From the NCBI GenBank assembly GCA_016870115.1, contig VGCH01000006.1, positions 124,001 through 188,000 on the forward strand: a stretch of 64,000 nucleotides of DNA, given 5' to 3'. The stretch's first letter is position 1; the number at the start of each line of letters is the position of its first letter. Below are positions 53,608-63,157 of the stretch, piece by piece. The DNA comes from Alphaproteobacteria bacterium (lineage in GTDB: Bacteria; Pseudomonadota; Alphaproteobacteria; Reyranellales; Reyranellaceae). A program made the translations under genes and the position numbers. The notes under the pieces were generated by a model. The model saw nothing but the letters and a program-made list of their open reading frames with translations. It made no database searches and was not told the origin of the DNA.

Positions 53608-54659
53608 GCGAACGCCGGCGCCACCTCGCGCATGAAGCGTTCCATCTGCTCCTTCACCATCGCATGTGGCTTGCGACCGTAGTTGAAGTAGAGGATCACC
53701 TCGGCGATGCCGGCCGCCTCGACCCGCTTCAGCGTGTCGATGATGTGTTGCGGACTGCCGCACAGGATCGACTTGTCGGTGAGTTTCTCGGGTCGCATGT
53801 CGCGCAGGATGTTCACGATCTCGACGAAGTACTTGTAGGTGGGCGGCACCTTCTCGCCCGACGCCGAGGGGAAGGCGGCGACCAGCGCGTCCTGGAAATA
53901 GCGCACCAGCGCTTCGCGGCCGTATTCTTCCTCGGCCGGCGTGGAGGCAATGTGGACGAAGTACGAGCACATGGCGCGTCGCATCGGCCGTTTATGTGCG
54001 CTCTCGCACGTCTCGCGATAGGTCCGCACGGCGTCGGCGAGTGAGCCATAGACCATGGCCGCGGCGAACGGCGCGTAGATGACGTTCCAGTCGTGCTTCG
54101 CGGCGAGCTCCATCGAGGGTCGGGAAAAGCAGGCGACGTAGGGCCGGAGCGGAGACTGCGCGGGTCGCGGCCGGACCTCGACATCCTTGAATTGGTAGAA
54201 CTTGCCCTGGTGTGACCACTTGCCGGGCTCGGTCCAGGCGCGCCAGACGATCTCCATGCCCTCCGCGAACAGCTCCGCGGAGTCGCCGAACGGCGCCTGG
54301 AATGGCTCGTATTCCTTGATGTCGTAGCCGCGTCCGGCCGCGAAATCGACGCGGCCCCCCGACAACAGATCGAGCGTCGCCCACTCCTCGGCCACATGCA
54401 GCGGATGATGCACCGGCAGAAGCGTCACCGCCGGAGCAAGCCGCAGCTTCGTCGTGGCACCGGCGAGCTGCGCCAGCATCGCGAGCGGAGAGGCGTTCAC
54501 GCCCAGAAGATTGAAGTGATGTTCGCCGATCCACGCGGAGTTCAGCCCGACCTTCTCGGCCCACAGCGCCTCCAGATAGATGTCCTTCAGGAATTGCTCG
54601 GCGGTGCGTGGGTTGTCGGGATAGCGATTGTCGCTGAGCGTGAAGTAGCCGAACTGCAT
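53604..54659 (-). CDS. LLM class flavin-dependent oxidoreductase (luciferase-like)
   Basis: A 351-residue bacterial-luciferase-like monooxygenase. ATG 54659 follows GGGGGAGG. Family motifs include WAEKVGLNSAWIGEHHF, LRLAPAVTLLPVHHPLHVAEEWATLD, GRVDFAAGRGY and GSPQHIIDTLKRVEAAGIAEVIL. FMNH2-dependent oxidation of an alkane sulfonate, amine or similar compound is typical. First gene of the MarR/amine oxidase operon, so it may act on an amine or aldehyde from the same pathway. Confidence 0.92.
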   Translation of the reverse strand: MQFGYFTLSDNRYPDNPRTAEQFLKDIYLEALWAEKVGLNSAWIGEHHFNLLGVNASPLAMLAQLAGATTKLRLAPAVTLLPVHHPLHVAEEWATLDLLSGGRVDFAAGRGYDIKEYEPFQAPFGDSAELFAEGMEIVWRAWTEPGKWSHQGKFYQFKDVEVRPRPAQSPLRPYVACFSRPSMELAAKHDWNVIYAPFAAAMVYGSLADAVRTYRETCESAHKRPMRRAMCSYFVHIASTPAEEEYGREALVRYFQDALVAAFPSASGEKVPPTYKYFVEIVNILRDMRPEKLTDKSILCGSPQHIIDTLKRVEAAGIAEVILYFNYGRKPHAMVKEQMERFMREVAPAFA

Positions 54660-54695
54660 GGAAGCCTCCCCCGGGGTGCCCTCGAGGGTGCTTCC

Positions 54696-54719
54696 AATAA
54701 TTTGTAAATGCAAATAATT
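54696..54719. promoter_or_regulatory. AT-rich inverted repeat, likely MarR operator
   Basis: AATAATTTG (54696-54704) and CAAATAATT (54711-54719) form an inverted repeat with a 6-bp spacer and one mismatch. It is the only strongly AT-rich spot here, 37 bp upstream of the luciferase-like start and before the operon that encodes MarR. Size and symmetry fit a MarR-family site. Confidence 0.6.
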
Positions 54720-54804
54720 GACTGCCAACACCGGTGCCGCCGGGGCGGCGAGGCGTCATAATCGGGCCGGAATCGCAGCCTCATATGCCGTCCGGAAACG
54801 CACC

Positions 54805-56025
54805 ATGGGCGACCGCCCCACCCTGATTGCCACAACCCGCCTCGGTGTGCGGCCGCTCGGCGTGCGCGGCGAGCCGCTGCACGGCGTGGCGGGCCAGCTC
54901 CGCGCCGTCATCCGGCGGCGGCTGGGTGAGGGGTCGGCATCGCTGTTGGCCGAGCCGCAGCTGCGCGAGGACGGCTCCGGGATCGACTGGTACGCCGACC
55001 ATGAGGGTGCGGTGCGGGCGCTGGCGAATCTCGATCCGGGCCGGCGGGCGGAGGTGTTGGCCGAGGTCGCGGGGCACCTTGCTTCAATCGAGGGGCTGGG
55101 CCGCCAACTGGCGGACGAGGGTGCCGCCGACGAGGCGCGTTTGGTCGGCCGCTCACTGCAACTCGCAACGGTGCGCCCTTCGGACGATTTCATCTGGCTG
55201 GTGGGCGAGCGACCGGTGATCGTCGCGTGGGGCTACGAGCCGGACCAACTCGCAAGCCTCACGGGCGCCAACCTGCCTTCCGTTCCGGTGCCGGCGCCGC
55301 CACCCGCGCCGGCGGCGACCTTCGCGAGCGCCCCGGCGGCGGCGATCCCGGTCGCCGGCTGGGGTTGGGCGGAGTGGCTGCGGGCGCTGCTGGTCGGGCT
55401 GTTGTTGCTTCTGTTGCTTCTGTTGGCGTCGTGGTTGATGCGTGGTTGCGCGCCGGTCGAACCGGGTCTGAACGTCGCCGCAGAGCAGCAGGCCGCGCCC
55501 CCGGCGCCGCCGGCGCCCCCCGATCCGACGCCCCTTCTCAAGGCATCGCTGGACGCCGCCCAAGCGGACCTGCCGCGACTCCGCGCCGAGCTCGCGGCGC
55601 TTGAAGCCGATCTCAAGACCAAGCTCGATGCCTGCAAACCGATTGAGCCGCCCAAGCCGCCGCCGCCGCCTCCTCCGCCACCCAAGCCCGAGGCCAAGGC
55701 GCCGCCGGTGACGCAGCCCCCGGCGGGTCAGCTGCCCTGCAACTGGGCCGGCGACTCTGGGGGCGAAGGCGTGACGCGCAACCGGCATTATCTCGGCGAT
55801 AAGCCCGGTTTCGTGGTATTGCAGTATCAGAACTTCGCCCGACCCGACGACATCAAGGTCTTCTATCGCGGCCAGCAGATCGCAGGCACCGGTGGTCCCC
55901 GCAGTGGCGGCGGCGGGTTCGGTTTCGACTGGAAGCCTGTCGGCGGGGATTTTTCGGTCGATGTCGTCGTAACCGGAGAGATGTTCGGCACCCGCTGGAA
56001 CTACATGATCTCCTGTCCGCGTTGA
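54805..56025 (+). CDS. SrfA-like single-span membrane protein, first copy
   Basis: A 406-residue protein. Residues 1-150 form a domain shared with the next gene (GSGIDWYADHEGAVRALANLD matches SIGWYAGRDGDVRRLSELD there). A Pro/Ala linker leads to one membrane span at about 194-215 (VGLLLLLLLLLASWLM), then Pro-rich and coiled-coil segments (LRAELAALEADLKTKLDAC) with a run of nine Pro, and a C-terminal domain with VTRNRHYLGDKPGFVVLQYQ and Cys at each end (LPCNW, ISCPR). It resembles SrfA family proteins that accompany SrfB and SrfC. ATG 54805 lies just before the conserved domain. A gap of 3 bp separates it from the next gene. Membrane orientation is not clear from flanking charges. Confidence 0.78.
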   Translation: MGDRPTLIATTRLGVRPLGVRGEPLHGVAGQLRAVIRRRLGEGSASLLAEPQLREDGSGIDWYADHEGAVRALANLDPGRRAEVLAEVAGHLASIEGLGRQLADEGAADEARLVGRSLQLATVRPSDDFIWLVGERPVIVAWGYEPDQLASLTGANLPSVPVPAPPPAPAATFASAPAAAIPVAGWGWAEWLRALLVGLLLLLLLLLASWLMRGCAPVEPGLNVAAEQQAAPPAPPAPPDPTPLLKASLDAAQADLPRLRAELAALEADLKTKLDACKPIEPPKPPPPPPPPPKPEAKAPPVTQPPAGQLPCNWAGDSGGEGVTRNRHYLGDKPGFVVLQYQNFARPDDIKVFYRGQQIAGTGGPRSGGGGFGFDWKPVGGDFSVDVVVTGEMFGTRWNYMISCPR

Positions 56026-56040
56026 GGAATGGATCGCGCC

Positions 56041-57396
56041 ATGGCCGCCGGCCCGCTTCTGTTGAACGAGTCACTCCGTCGCTATCGCGCGCTGGGCGTG
56101 GGCGGCGACCCGGTCTGGCGATCTCATGGCCAGTTGCGCGCGGCGCTCGCGGCCCGGCTCGGTCGCGATCATGCCGATCTGTTGGCGGTGCCGGAGATCG
56201 ACTCCACCGGCCAGTCCATCGGCTGGTACGCCGGCCGAGATGGCGACGTACGGCGCTTGTCTGAACTCGACCCTGCCGACCGTGGGGCGGTGCAGGCGCG
56301 TCTTGCCGCGCTGCAGGCCGAGATCGCGCATCTTGCGGAGTCGATGGAGGGACCCGATCGCAGCGCGGCCGCCCAGGGTTTCGCTCGGCTGCTGCGTCAG
56401 GCGCTCGTCTCGCCGGGCGACGATACGATTTTTGTCGTGGGCGATCAGCCGGTGATCGCCTTCTGGAGCTTCTCCGCCGACGCCGCCTTGCCTGCAGCCT
56501 TTCTCGCCAGTCCGCCTGCCGCCGTGCCCAGGCCCGCTGCGATTCCCGAGGCGACGCTTGCCAGCGCACCGGCGGCTGTCGCTGCGGTGCCGCTCGCCGC
56601 GCGATCGGCCTGGTGGCAATGGGTGTTGCTCGCGCTGCTGCTGGTGGCGTTGCTCTTGCTGCTGGCGTGGCTGATCAAGCCCTATCTGCCGCGACTGGAA
56701 CCCCAGTTGGAGGCGGCGGCGCGAGAGCGCGTGTTGAAACTCTCGGTCCAACAGCCGCTGGAGATCGTGAAGGCGCGGGCCAACACGCTCGGGGACGAGA
56801 ACGAGCGGTTGCGGCTGGAGCTCGCACGGCTGACCGACGAGCTTGCGCGCAAGGGCGGTGAATGCGCTGCGGGCGTCCTTGTTCCGGGGACAGGCGGCGC
56901 TGTCGCGGTGGCTCCCGGGACCAGCGGGGCGCCGATCGCCCGCGAGGCGGTGCCGGAAGCCCGGACTGACGGCGGCGCGGGCGCGGGAGCGAGCGCGGCC
57001 GGCAAGGACGAGTCCGAGCCCAAACCGATGGTGGTGCCACCCGAAGCCAAGGCCAAGCAGAATCTCGGGTTCCTCAAGGGCGACTGGCGCTCGCGGACCG
57101 GGCTCGCCACCGCGCAGGGCGAGAGCGATCTGCGGCCGACCTATGCGCTCGATGACAAGGGCAAGGGCAAGGTGAGCTTCGTCCAGAAGAACGGCGCGGT
57201 CTGTGAAGCGCCCGCGGAGGCGCGCTGGAACGGCGGAAAACTGGTGATCGAGGAGAAGGCCAATCCGCGCTGCAGCGACGGCAAGACCTACGCCCGCAAC
57301 ACCGTGACCTGCGATGTCGCGGCCGACGGCGCCGCCGATTGCCGGGGCAGCCAGCCCGGTGAGCAGCGCAGCTATCGGGTCCAGATCGGCCGCTGA
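56041..57396 (+). CDS. srfA: SrfA family protein, second copy
   Basis: A 451-residue protein from ATG 56041 (GAGGA 12 bases upstream; ATG 56029 is possible but leaves no ribosome site). Residues 10-140 repeat the domain of the preceding gene, here LGVGGDPVWRSHGQLRAAL and LLAVPEIDSTGQSIGWYAG. One span lies near 194-213 (LLALLLVALLLLLAWLI), then a coiled coil around ENERLRLELARLTDELARK. The C-terminal domain differs from the first copy: FLKGDWRSRTGLATAQGES, SFVQKNGAVCEAPAEA and NPRCSDGKTYARNTVTCDVA, a Cys-containing beta domain typical of SrfA. Same topology, different distal domain. Confidence 0.8.
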   Translation: MAAGPLLLNESLRRYRALGVGGDPVWRSHGQLRAALAARLGRDHADLLAVPEIDSTGQSIGWYAGRDGDVRRLSELDPADRGAVQARLAALQAEIAHLAESMEGPDRSAAAQGFARLLRQALVSPGDDTIFVVGDQPVIAFWSFSADAALPAAFLASPPAAVPRPAAIPEATLASAPAAVAAVPLAARSAWWQWVLLALLLVALLLLLAWLIKPYLPRLEPQLEAAARERVLKLSVQQPLEIVKARANTLGDENERLRLELARLTDELARKGGECAAGVLVPGTGGAVAVAPGTSGAPIAREAVPEARTDGGAGAGASAAGKDESEPKPMVVPPEAKAKQNLGFLKGDWRSRTGLATAQGESDLRPTYALDDKGKGKVSFVQKNGAVCEAPAEARWNGGKLVIEEKANPRCSDGKTYARNTVTCDVAADGAADCRGSQPGEQRSYRVQIGR

Positions 57397-57500
57397 ACGA
57401 CGATGGTGTTCGAGCGCGCCCGTGCCCTGCTGCCACCCGTATCGCGGTTTCGCTGTCTCGCGATCCGCTCTAGATTGGGCCGCACAAAACCAAGAGCGAC

Positions 57501-60467
57501 ATGAGCGATCTCGCCCGCCTGCCCAGCTATCCCAGCCCGACGACGCTGATCGCCCGCTCCGGGATCCAGTTCCTGGATTTCGGCTTCGATCCGGCGCGGT
57601 TGCGCGTCCGCGAGTGGGGCTTCCATGACGCCGCCCGGGGCGGCGGTATCGACGATCTGGTGCAGCTCGAGTTCGACGAGGCGCGCGGCCAGTACGAGGT
57701 GGTGGAGAGCGGCCGCCGGCGCGCCGCCGAACCCAATCTCTCGATCACCGTGAAGGACGCGCTGCAACCCTTCCTGGACAAGTGGGTCCCGGTGCCCTTC
57801 CTGCAGGCCCGCCCCAATGAGCAATTCCGTGAGGGCCCCGCCGACTGGGCGCGCGTCCGCGTCGTCGATCTGGAGGCGCGACGCGGCGCGGGCTTCCGCG
57901 ACGAGCAGGGCAATCGCTATCGCGCCGTGCTCGCTTTCGATACCAACCTGATCGCCGAGGCCGAGGGGCGCGCCTATCTCGCGCCGTCGCCCAAGGACGT
58001 GACCGCGGGCGCACTGTTCTCGCTGGCGCCGCGGCAGCGCGCCAACCACTGGCTGCTTCGTCAGCCCTGGATGGCCCAGTGGATCGACGAGTGTTTTCGC
58101 GAGCTGCATCCGCGAGCGACCCCCGAGGAAATCGAGACCGACATCAAGCAGAAGCCGCAGGAGCCGGCGGCGCGCTATCTCGCCTTCCTCGGTCTGTTGG
58201 CGGGTGCTGGCCTCTTCCCGCCGGTCAAGCTGGTGGGTGACGCTGAGCGGCCCGGGCGCGGCGCGATCGATGTCGATCTGGTGTTGGATGTCGGCAACTC
58301 GCGCACCTGTGGCCTCCTCATCGAGGCGGCGGGCGATCTCGGCGTCAATCTGAACGATTCCTACGAGCTCGCGCTACGCGATCTTTCCTACCCCGAGTGC
58401 GTCCATACCCGGCCCTTCGAGACGCGGGTCGAGTTCGCGCAGGCCTGGTTCGGCAAGAACCATCTGTCGCGGCTGGGCGGTCGTGCCGACGCCTTCATGT
58501 GGCCGACAATGACGCGCGTGGGGCCGGAAGCGACGCGGCTCGCCGCGCGGCGGCGCGGCACCGAGGGCAATACCGGAATGTCGAGCCCCAAGCGCTATCT
58601 GTGGGACGAGGAACCGCAGACGCGCGAATGGCGCTTCAACGTGGCCTACGCCCAGGACCAGTCGGCGATGCCGGCCGCTGCCGGTCCGATGGCCCAGCTC
58701 GTGAACCAGAAGGGCGAGCCGCTCCATCTGGTCGACGCCGATGCCGACTCCGCCGATCACCTGCCGGTGTTCGAACCGCTTTACTCGCGGTCGGCGGTGA
58801 TGACTTTCGTGCTGTCGGAAGTCCTCTTGCAGGCGCTGACCCTCATGAATTCGCCGCAGCAACGCGGTCGGCGCGCCCATGCCGAGACGCCGCGCCGGCT
58901 GCGCCGCATCGTGCTCACGCTGCCGACTGGCATGCCGCTCGCCGAGCGCCTGATCTTCCGGCGGCGTGCGGAGGCGGCGCGCGATCTGGTCTGGATGATG
59001 TTGGGCTGGAAGCTCGATGACGCGCAGGCGCCGGCGCCACGCGTGCTCACCGACTGGGACGAGGCGAGCTGCACCCAGCTCGTCTATCTCTATACCGAGG
59101 TGGCGCGCAATTTTGGCGGCGATGCGCGGCGCTTCTTCGCGCTCACCCGCAAACCGCGTGGCCGGCCCGTCGAGGACCGGCTCACCATCGCAAGCATCGA
59201 TGTCGGCGGCGGCACCACCGACCTGATCGTGAACAGCTACCGGCTAGAGGGGAGTGGCACCTCGGTGACGCTGTTCCCCGAGCAGCGCTTCCGTGAGGGC
59301 TTCAGCGTCGCGGGCGACGACATCCTGCTGCGGGTCGTGCAGGCGCATGTGCTGCCGCCCATCGAGGCGGCGCTGCGCGCCGCCGGCATCGCCAATCCGG
59401 GAGATCTCACGGCTGAGCTGCTGGGCGGAGACCGCGGCGGCGAGGACGTCATCCAGCGCAATCTGCGCCAACAGTTCGCGTTGCAGATCGCCCATCCGGT
59501 CGCGCTTGAGCTCCTGCACGCCGCGGAGAGCTTCGACCCTGCGAGCGGGCAGGGCGCGGCCGAGCCGCGCGGCTTCGCGAGCTTCTTCGCCGGCCGCGCG
59601 ATGCCGTCATCCGAGGTCATGACCTTCTTCGCCGACGCCGCGCGCCGGCGCGGTGCGCGTGATTTCGACCTCGCGGCCATCGAGTTTCCCGTTGATCTCG
59701 CGGGCATCGACAAGACGGTTCGCGCCGAGATGGGCCGCGTGATGGCCCCGCTCGCCGAGATCGTTCATGCCTACGATTGCGACGTGCTACTGCTGTCCGG
59801 GAGGCCCTCACGGCTGCCGGCGATCAGGTCGCTGGTGACAGAGCTGTTGCCGTTGCCCCCCGAGCGCACGATTTCGCTGCACGAGTATCGCGTCGGCGCC
59901 TGGTACCCGTTCCGCGACGCGCGCCTCAGGGTGGAGGATCCGAAGACCACCGTGGCAGTCGGCGCCATGATCGCGGCGCTCGCGCAATCGCAGCTGCCCG
60001 ACTTCTCGTTCCGGTCGGACCTTCTGCGCTCGCGGAGCATCGCCCGCCACATTGGCAAGCTTGATGGCGGCGGCCGCCTGCAGCGCGAGGACACGATCTT
60101 CCGCGACGTCGATCTCGACGACCGCGAGTACGAGTTGCCCGAGACGCCGATCGAGTTTCGCGGCCCGATGTGGCTCGGCGCACGCCAGCTCGATCTGGTG
60201 CGCTGGCCCGCCGCGCGCCTCTATGCGCTTGAGTTCGCGCGGCCCGAGTATGCCGAACGGCACGCCCGCGAGACGCCGTTCCGCGTCACGCTGGCGCGCG
60301 TCACGCCCAAGGACAAGGAGTCGGTTGATGTCGAACGCTTCCGGCTGCGCCAGGTCGTGAACCGCGACGGCCGCGCGGTGGCGCTCGACCGCCTGTCACT
60401 TCGCTTGCAGACCCTGCCACGCCGCGAGGGGTACTGGCTCGACACCGGCATGTTGAGGACGGGCTGA
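57501..60467 (+). CDS. srfB: SrfB family protein with actin/Hsp70-type ATPase motifs
   Basis: A 988-residue protein of the virulence factor SrfB family. A roughly 250-residue N-terminal region is followed by actin-like ATPase motifs: phosphate-1 LDVGNSRTCGLLIEA (about 260-275), phosphate-2 ASIDVGGGTTDLIVNSY (about 564-580) and adenosine motif LLLSGRPSRLPAIRSLV (about 763-779). About 200 further residues follow. No signal peptide or span, so it is cytosolic. It is preceded by 104 bp that may hold a promoter and ends 2 bp before srfC. Known from Salmonella srfABC; its molecular function is not established. Confidence 0.9.
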   Translation: MSDLARLPSYPSPTTLIARSGIQFLDFGFDPARLRVREWGFHDAARGGGIDDLVQLEFDEARGQYEVVESGRRRAAEPNLSITVKDALQPFLDKWVPVPFLQARPNEQFREGPADWARVRVVDLEARRGAGFRDEQGNRYRAVLAFDTNLIAEAEGRAYLAPSPKDVTAGALFSLAPRQRANHWLLRQPWMAQWIDECFRELHPRATPEEIETDIKQKPQEPAARYLAFLGLLAGAGLFPPVKLVGDAERPGRGAIDVDLVLDVGNSRTCGLLIEAAGDLGVNLNDSYELALRDLSYPECVHTRPFETRVEFAQAWFGKNHLSRLGGRADAFMWPTMTRVGPEATRLAARRRGTEGNTGMSSPKRYLWDEEPQTREWRFNVAYAQDQSAMPAAAGPMAQLVNQKGEPLHLVDADADSADHLPVFEPLYSRSAVMTFVLSEVLLQALTLMNSPQQRGRRAHAETPRRLRRIVLTLPTGMPLAERLIFRRRAEAARDLVWMMLGWKLDDAQAPAPRVLTDWDEASCTQLVYLYTEVARNFGGDARRFFALTRKPRGRPVEDRLTIASIDVGGGTTDLIVNSYRLEGSGTSVTLFPEQRFREGFSVAGDDILLRVVQAHVLPPIEAALRAAGIANPGDLTAELLGGDRGGEDVIQRNLRQQFALQIAHPVALELLHAAESFDPASGQGAAEPRGFASFFAGRAMPSSEVMTFFADAARRRGARDFDLAAIEFPVDLAGIDKTVRAEMGRVMAPLAEIVHAYDCDVLLLSGRPSRLPAIRSLVTELLPLPPERTISLHEYRVGAWYPFRDARLRVEDPKTTVAVGAMIAALAQSQLPDFSFRSDLLRSRSIARHIGKLDGGGRLQREDTIFRDVDLDDREYELPETPIEFRGPMWLGARQLDLVRWPAARLYALEFARPEYAERHARETPFRVTLARVTPKDKESVDVERFRLRQVVNRDGRAVALDRLSLRLQTLPRREGYWLDTGMLRTG

Positions 60468-60469
60468 GA

Positions 60470-63154
60470 ATGGACACCGTCGATCTCCGTCTCGGCCAGG
60501 ATTGCGAGGCGCTGGCCGTCGCTGCAGCCGAAGGCGTTGCGTGGCTGCGCGATGCCGCCGGCCGCTCGGCGTCAGTCGCCCAGCAGGCGCCGTCGCTGGT
60601 CGCCGAGCTGCAAAAAGTGCGCAACCAGAGCCGCAAGCTCGCCCGCGCGGCGCGTCGGCGCATGTGCGTCGGCGTGTTCGGGCAGAGCCAAGCCGGCAAG
60701 TCGTATCTCGTGTCGATGTTGGCGAGCCGAGACGGCAAGCCGCTGCAGGCGCGCTTCGCCGATCGGACCTGGGATTTTCTGCGCGAGATCAATCCGCCGG
60801 GCAATCGCGAGTCGACCGGCTTGGTCTCGCGCTTCGGTCTCGATCTCGGCGATTCCGATCCGGCGTTCCCGGTGAAGGTGCGGTTGGTCAGCCAGACCGA
60901 TATTGTACGAATTCTCGCGAACTCGTTCCTGCTCGACTTCGACCATCAGAAGGCGACGTTCCAGCGTCCCGACGGTGCCGCGATCCGCAAGCGGCTGGAC
61001 GAGCTGCGACCGCTCGCGATGGCACGCCCGGTCGGCGATCTCGATGCCGATGATGTGCTCGACATGATCGAGTACTTCGATATGTTCTTCGCGGGCGTCA
61101 CAGCGGAGCTGCACACCGACTTCTGGCGCGAGGCGATCGACCTCGCCCCGCGGCTGAAGGGCCGCGACCGCGGCCGGCTGTGGTCGCTGCTGTGGTACGA
61201 CTTCCAGCCCTTCAGCGACCTCTACCTCACGCTCTATGACGGGCTGCAGCGGCTCTCCTTCGCGCCCGAGGCGGTGCTGGGAATGGACGCGCTGGTGCCG
61301 CGCGAGAAGAGCATCATCGACGTCCAGACGCTGGACCGGCTTGGCACCGATGCGGGCGACCTTCTCAAGGTGAAGCCACGCCGCGCCGATGGCGCGTCGG
61401 CACCCGAGGCCAGCCTGCCGCGCTCGCTTGTTTGTGCGCTTACCGCCGAGCTCGCCGTGCCGATCGATGGCAAGCCGCAGGAGTTTTTCGGCCACACCGA
61501 CCTCCTCGATTTTCCCGGCGCGCGGGCGCGGTTGAAACTCACATCGCTCGACGATGTCGCGGGTGCGAAGGGCGTGGCGGAGGGTGCCAATCCTCTGCGC
61601 GAGCTTCTGCTGCGCGGCAAGGTCGCGTACCTGTTCCAGCGCTACGCCACCGAGCGGGAGTTGTCGGCGGTCTTGCTGTGCATTCCCGACGGCAATCAGG
61701 AAGTCCGCGACCTTTCCGACATGATGGGCTCGTGGATCGACCAGACGATCGGCACCACGCCGGCCGAGCGCGCCCGCCAGCGCAACTCGCTGTTCCTGGT
61801 GCTCACCAAGATGGATCGCGAGTTCGAGCAGAAGCGCGGCGAGACCGAGGAGTCGCGCCGCCAGCGCTGGACCGCGCGCATCAACAACTCGCTGGTCAAC
61901 AATTTCCGCGGTGAGTGGCCGCAAGATTGGGACGGCAAGCCCTTCAACAACAGCTACTGGCTGCGCAATCCGACGGTGATCGACGAGCGGCTGATGACGT
62001 ACGCCGGCGATCGCGAGACCGGTGTGGCGCCCGAGTTCGCGGCGCGGGCCCAGGAGATGCGTCGCCACTTCGTGGAGAACAGCGACATCCAGCGGCACTT
62101 CGCCGATCCGGCGATGGCCTGGGACGAGGCCTTCAAGCCGAACGACGGCGGCGTGTCTCTTCTGGTCCGCCGACTCACCCCGGTATGCGATCCGGCGCTG
62201 AAGCGCACCCAGGTGCGCGGTCAGCTCGACATCCAGACGCGACGCCTGGTTGACCGGCTCGCCGGCTTCCACAGCGCCTCCGACGGCGACGCGCGGGCCA
62301 AGAAGCGCGAGCTGGTCCACACCGTGCTGCGCGGACTGGCAGGCTGCATCCAGCGTCAGGCCTTCGGCGAGTTGGTGCGCCAGTTGCAGGTCGCCGACCA
62401 TGCGCTGCGCGATATCTATCTGCGGCTCGCGACCTCGGCTGGCGACGACGCCAAGTCCGCCACCAAGGGCGCCGGCCTGGCCGCGCCACAGGGACAGGCG
62501 ACCGGCGCGTCGGTCGATCTCGGTGCGATATTCGCCGATGTGTTCGGCGAGGAGGCCAATCGCGCCGCGCCGCCGCCGCAGGGCGTGCTGGAGGATCGCG
62601 CGGAGCGCTTCGCCCGCGAGGCGGCGTCCTATTGGATCGAGAGCATGCGACGGGTCGGCGGCGATGAGAAGGCGCTGTCGCATTTCGCCATCGATCGCCA
62701 GCATCTCGGCTGGCTGATCGATGAATTGGTGGTGGGCGCCCACCGCCTGAAGCTGGTCGATCAGCTGGGCGATGAGGTGCGGGCACTCGAGAACGCTGCC
62801 AATGCCCAGTGGGAGGAGATTGCGGAACGCCAGGTGCGTTCGGCCGCGGCGACGCTCAACGGCTATGTCAGCGCACTCGGCTATGACCGCCTGCCGCTGG
62901 AGCAGCGACCCGGCCTGCCGCCCAATGCACCGACCCGCCGCGTCTTCGAGGGGCCGGCGGAAATCGCCGGCGCGCCGTCGCTTGGCGAGGAGCCGGGATC
63001 GATCTACGCGGACTACTGCAAGGACTGGATGCGCGCCTTCCTTCAGCTCGCGATGGACAATATCGGGTACGAAGGCGGTCGCGAGATCAGCGCGGAGCAG
63101 AACGACCGGCTGGGCGCCATCCTGCGTGCCGTGCCGGCGGCGGCGGCGGCTTAG
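60470..63154 (+). CDS. srfC: SrfC family protein with dynamin-like GTPase motifs
   Basis: An 894-residue protein of the SrfC (virulence factor) family. After a coiled N-terminus of about 65 residues comes the P-loop GVFGQSQAGKSYLVSML (about 68-84), a switch-type segment NRESTGLVSRF, the DxxG motif DLLDFPGAR (about 344-352) and the base motif LVLTKMDRE (about 443-451). The long helical C-terminal half resembles the stalk layout of large GTPases. It is cytosolic by sequence. Gaps of 2 and 3 bp to its neighbours tie it to SrfB and the membrane proteins. Confidence 0.9.
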   Translation: MDTVDLRLGQDCEALAVAAAEGVAWLRDAAGRSASVAQQAPSLVAELQKVRNQSRKLARAARRRMCVGVFGQSQAGKSYLVSMLASRDGKPLQARFADRTWDFLREINPPGNRESTGLVSRFGLDLGDSDPAFPVKVRLVSQTDIVRILANSFLLDFDHQKATFQRPDGAAIRKRLDELRPLAMARPVGDLDADDVLDMIEYFDMFFAGVTAELHTDFWREAIDLAPRLKGRDRGRLWSLLWYDFQPFSDLYLTLYDGLQRLSFAPEAVLGMDALVPREKSIIDVQTLDRLGTDAGDLLKVKPRRADGASAPEASLPRSLVCALTAELAVPIDGKPQEFFGHTDLLDFPGARARLKLTSLDDVAGAKGVAEGANPLRELLLRGKVAYLFQRYATERELSAVLLCIPDGNQEVRDLSDMMGSWIDQTIGTTPAERARQRNSLFLVLTKMDREFEQKRGETEESRRQRWTARINNSLVNNFRGEWPQDWDGKPFNNSYWLRNPTVIDERLMTYAGDRETGVAPEFAARAQEMRRHFVENSDIQRHFADPAMAWDEAFKPNDGGVSLLVRRLTPVCDPALKRTQVRGQLDIQTRRLVDRLAGFHSASDGDARAKKRELVHTVLRGLAGCIQRQAFGELVRQLQVADHALRDIYLRLATSAGDDAKSATKGAGLAAPQGQATGASVDLGAIFADVFGEEANRAAPPPQGVLEDRAERFAREAASYWIESMRRVGGDEKALSHFAIDRQHLGWLIDELVVGAHRLKLVDQLGDEVRALENAANAQWEEIAERQVRSAAATLNGYVSALGYDRLPLEQRPGLPPNAPTRRVFEGPAEIAGAPSLGEEPGSIYADYCKDWMRAFLQLAMDNIGYEGGREISAEQNDRLGAILRAVPAAAAA

Positions 63155-63157
63155 TTC

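Noticed and set aside
55639..55690. Simple repeat of CCG-type triplets as a mobile or regulatory repeat
   Set aside because: It is coding sequence for the polyproline linker of the first SrfA-like protein.
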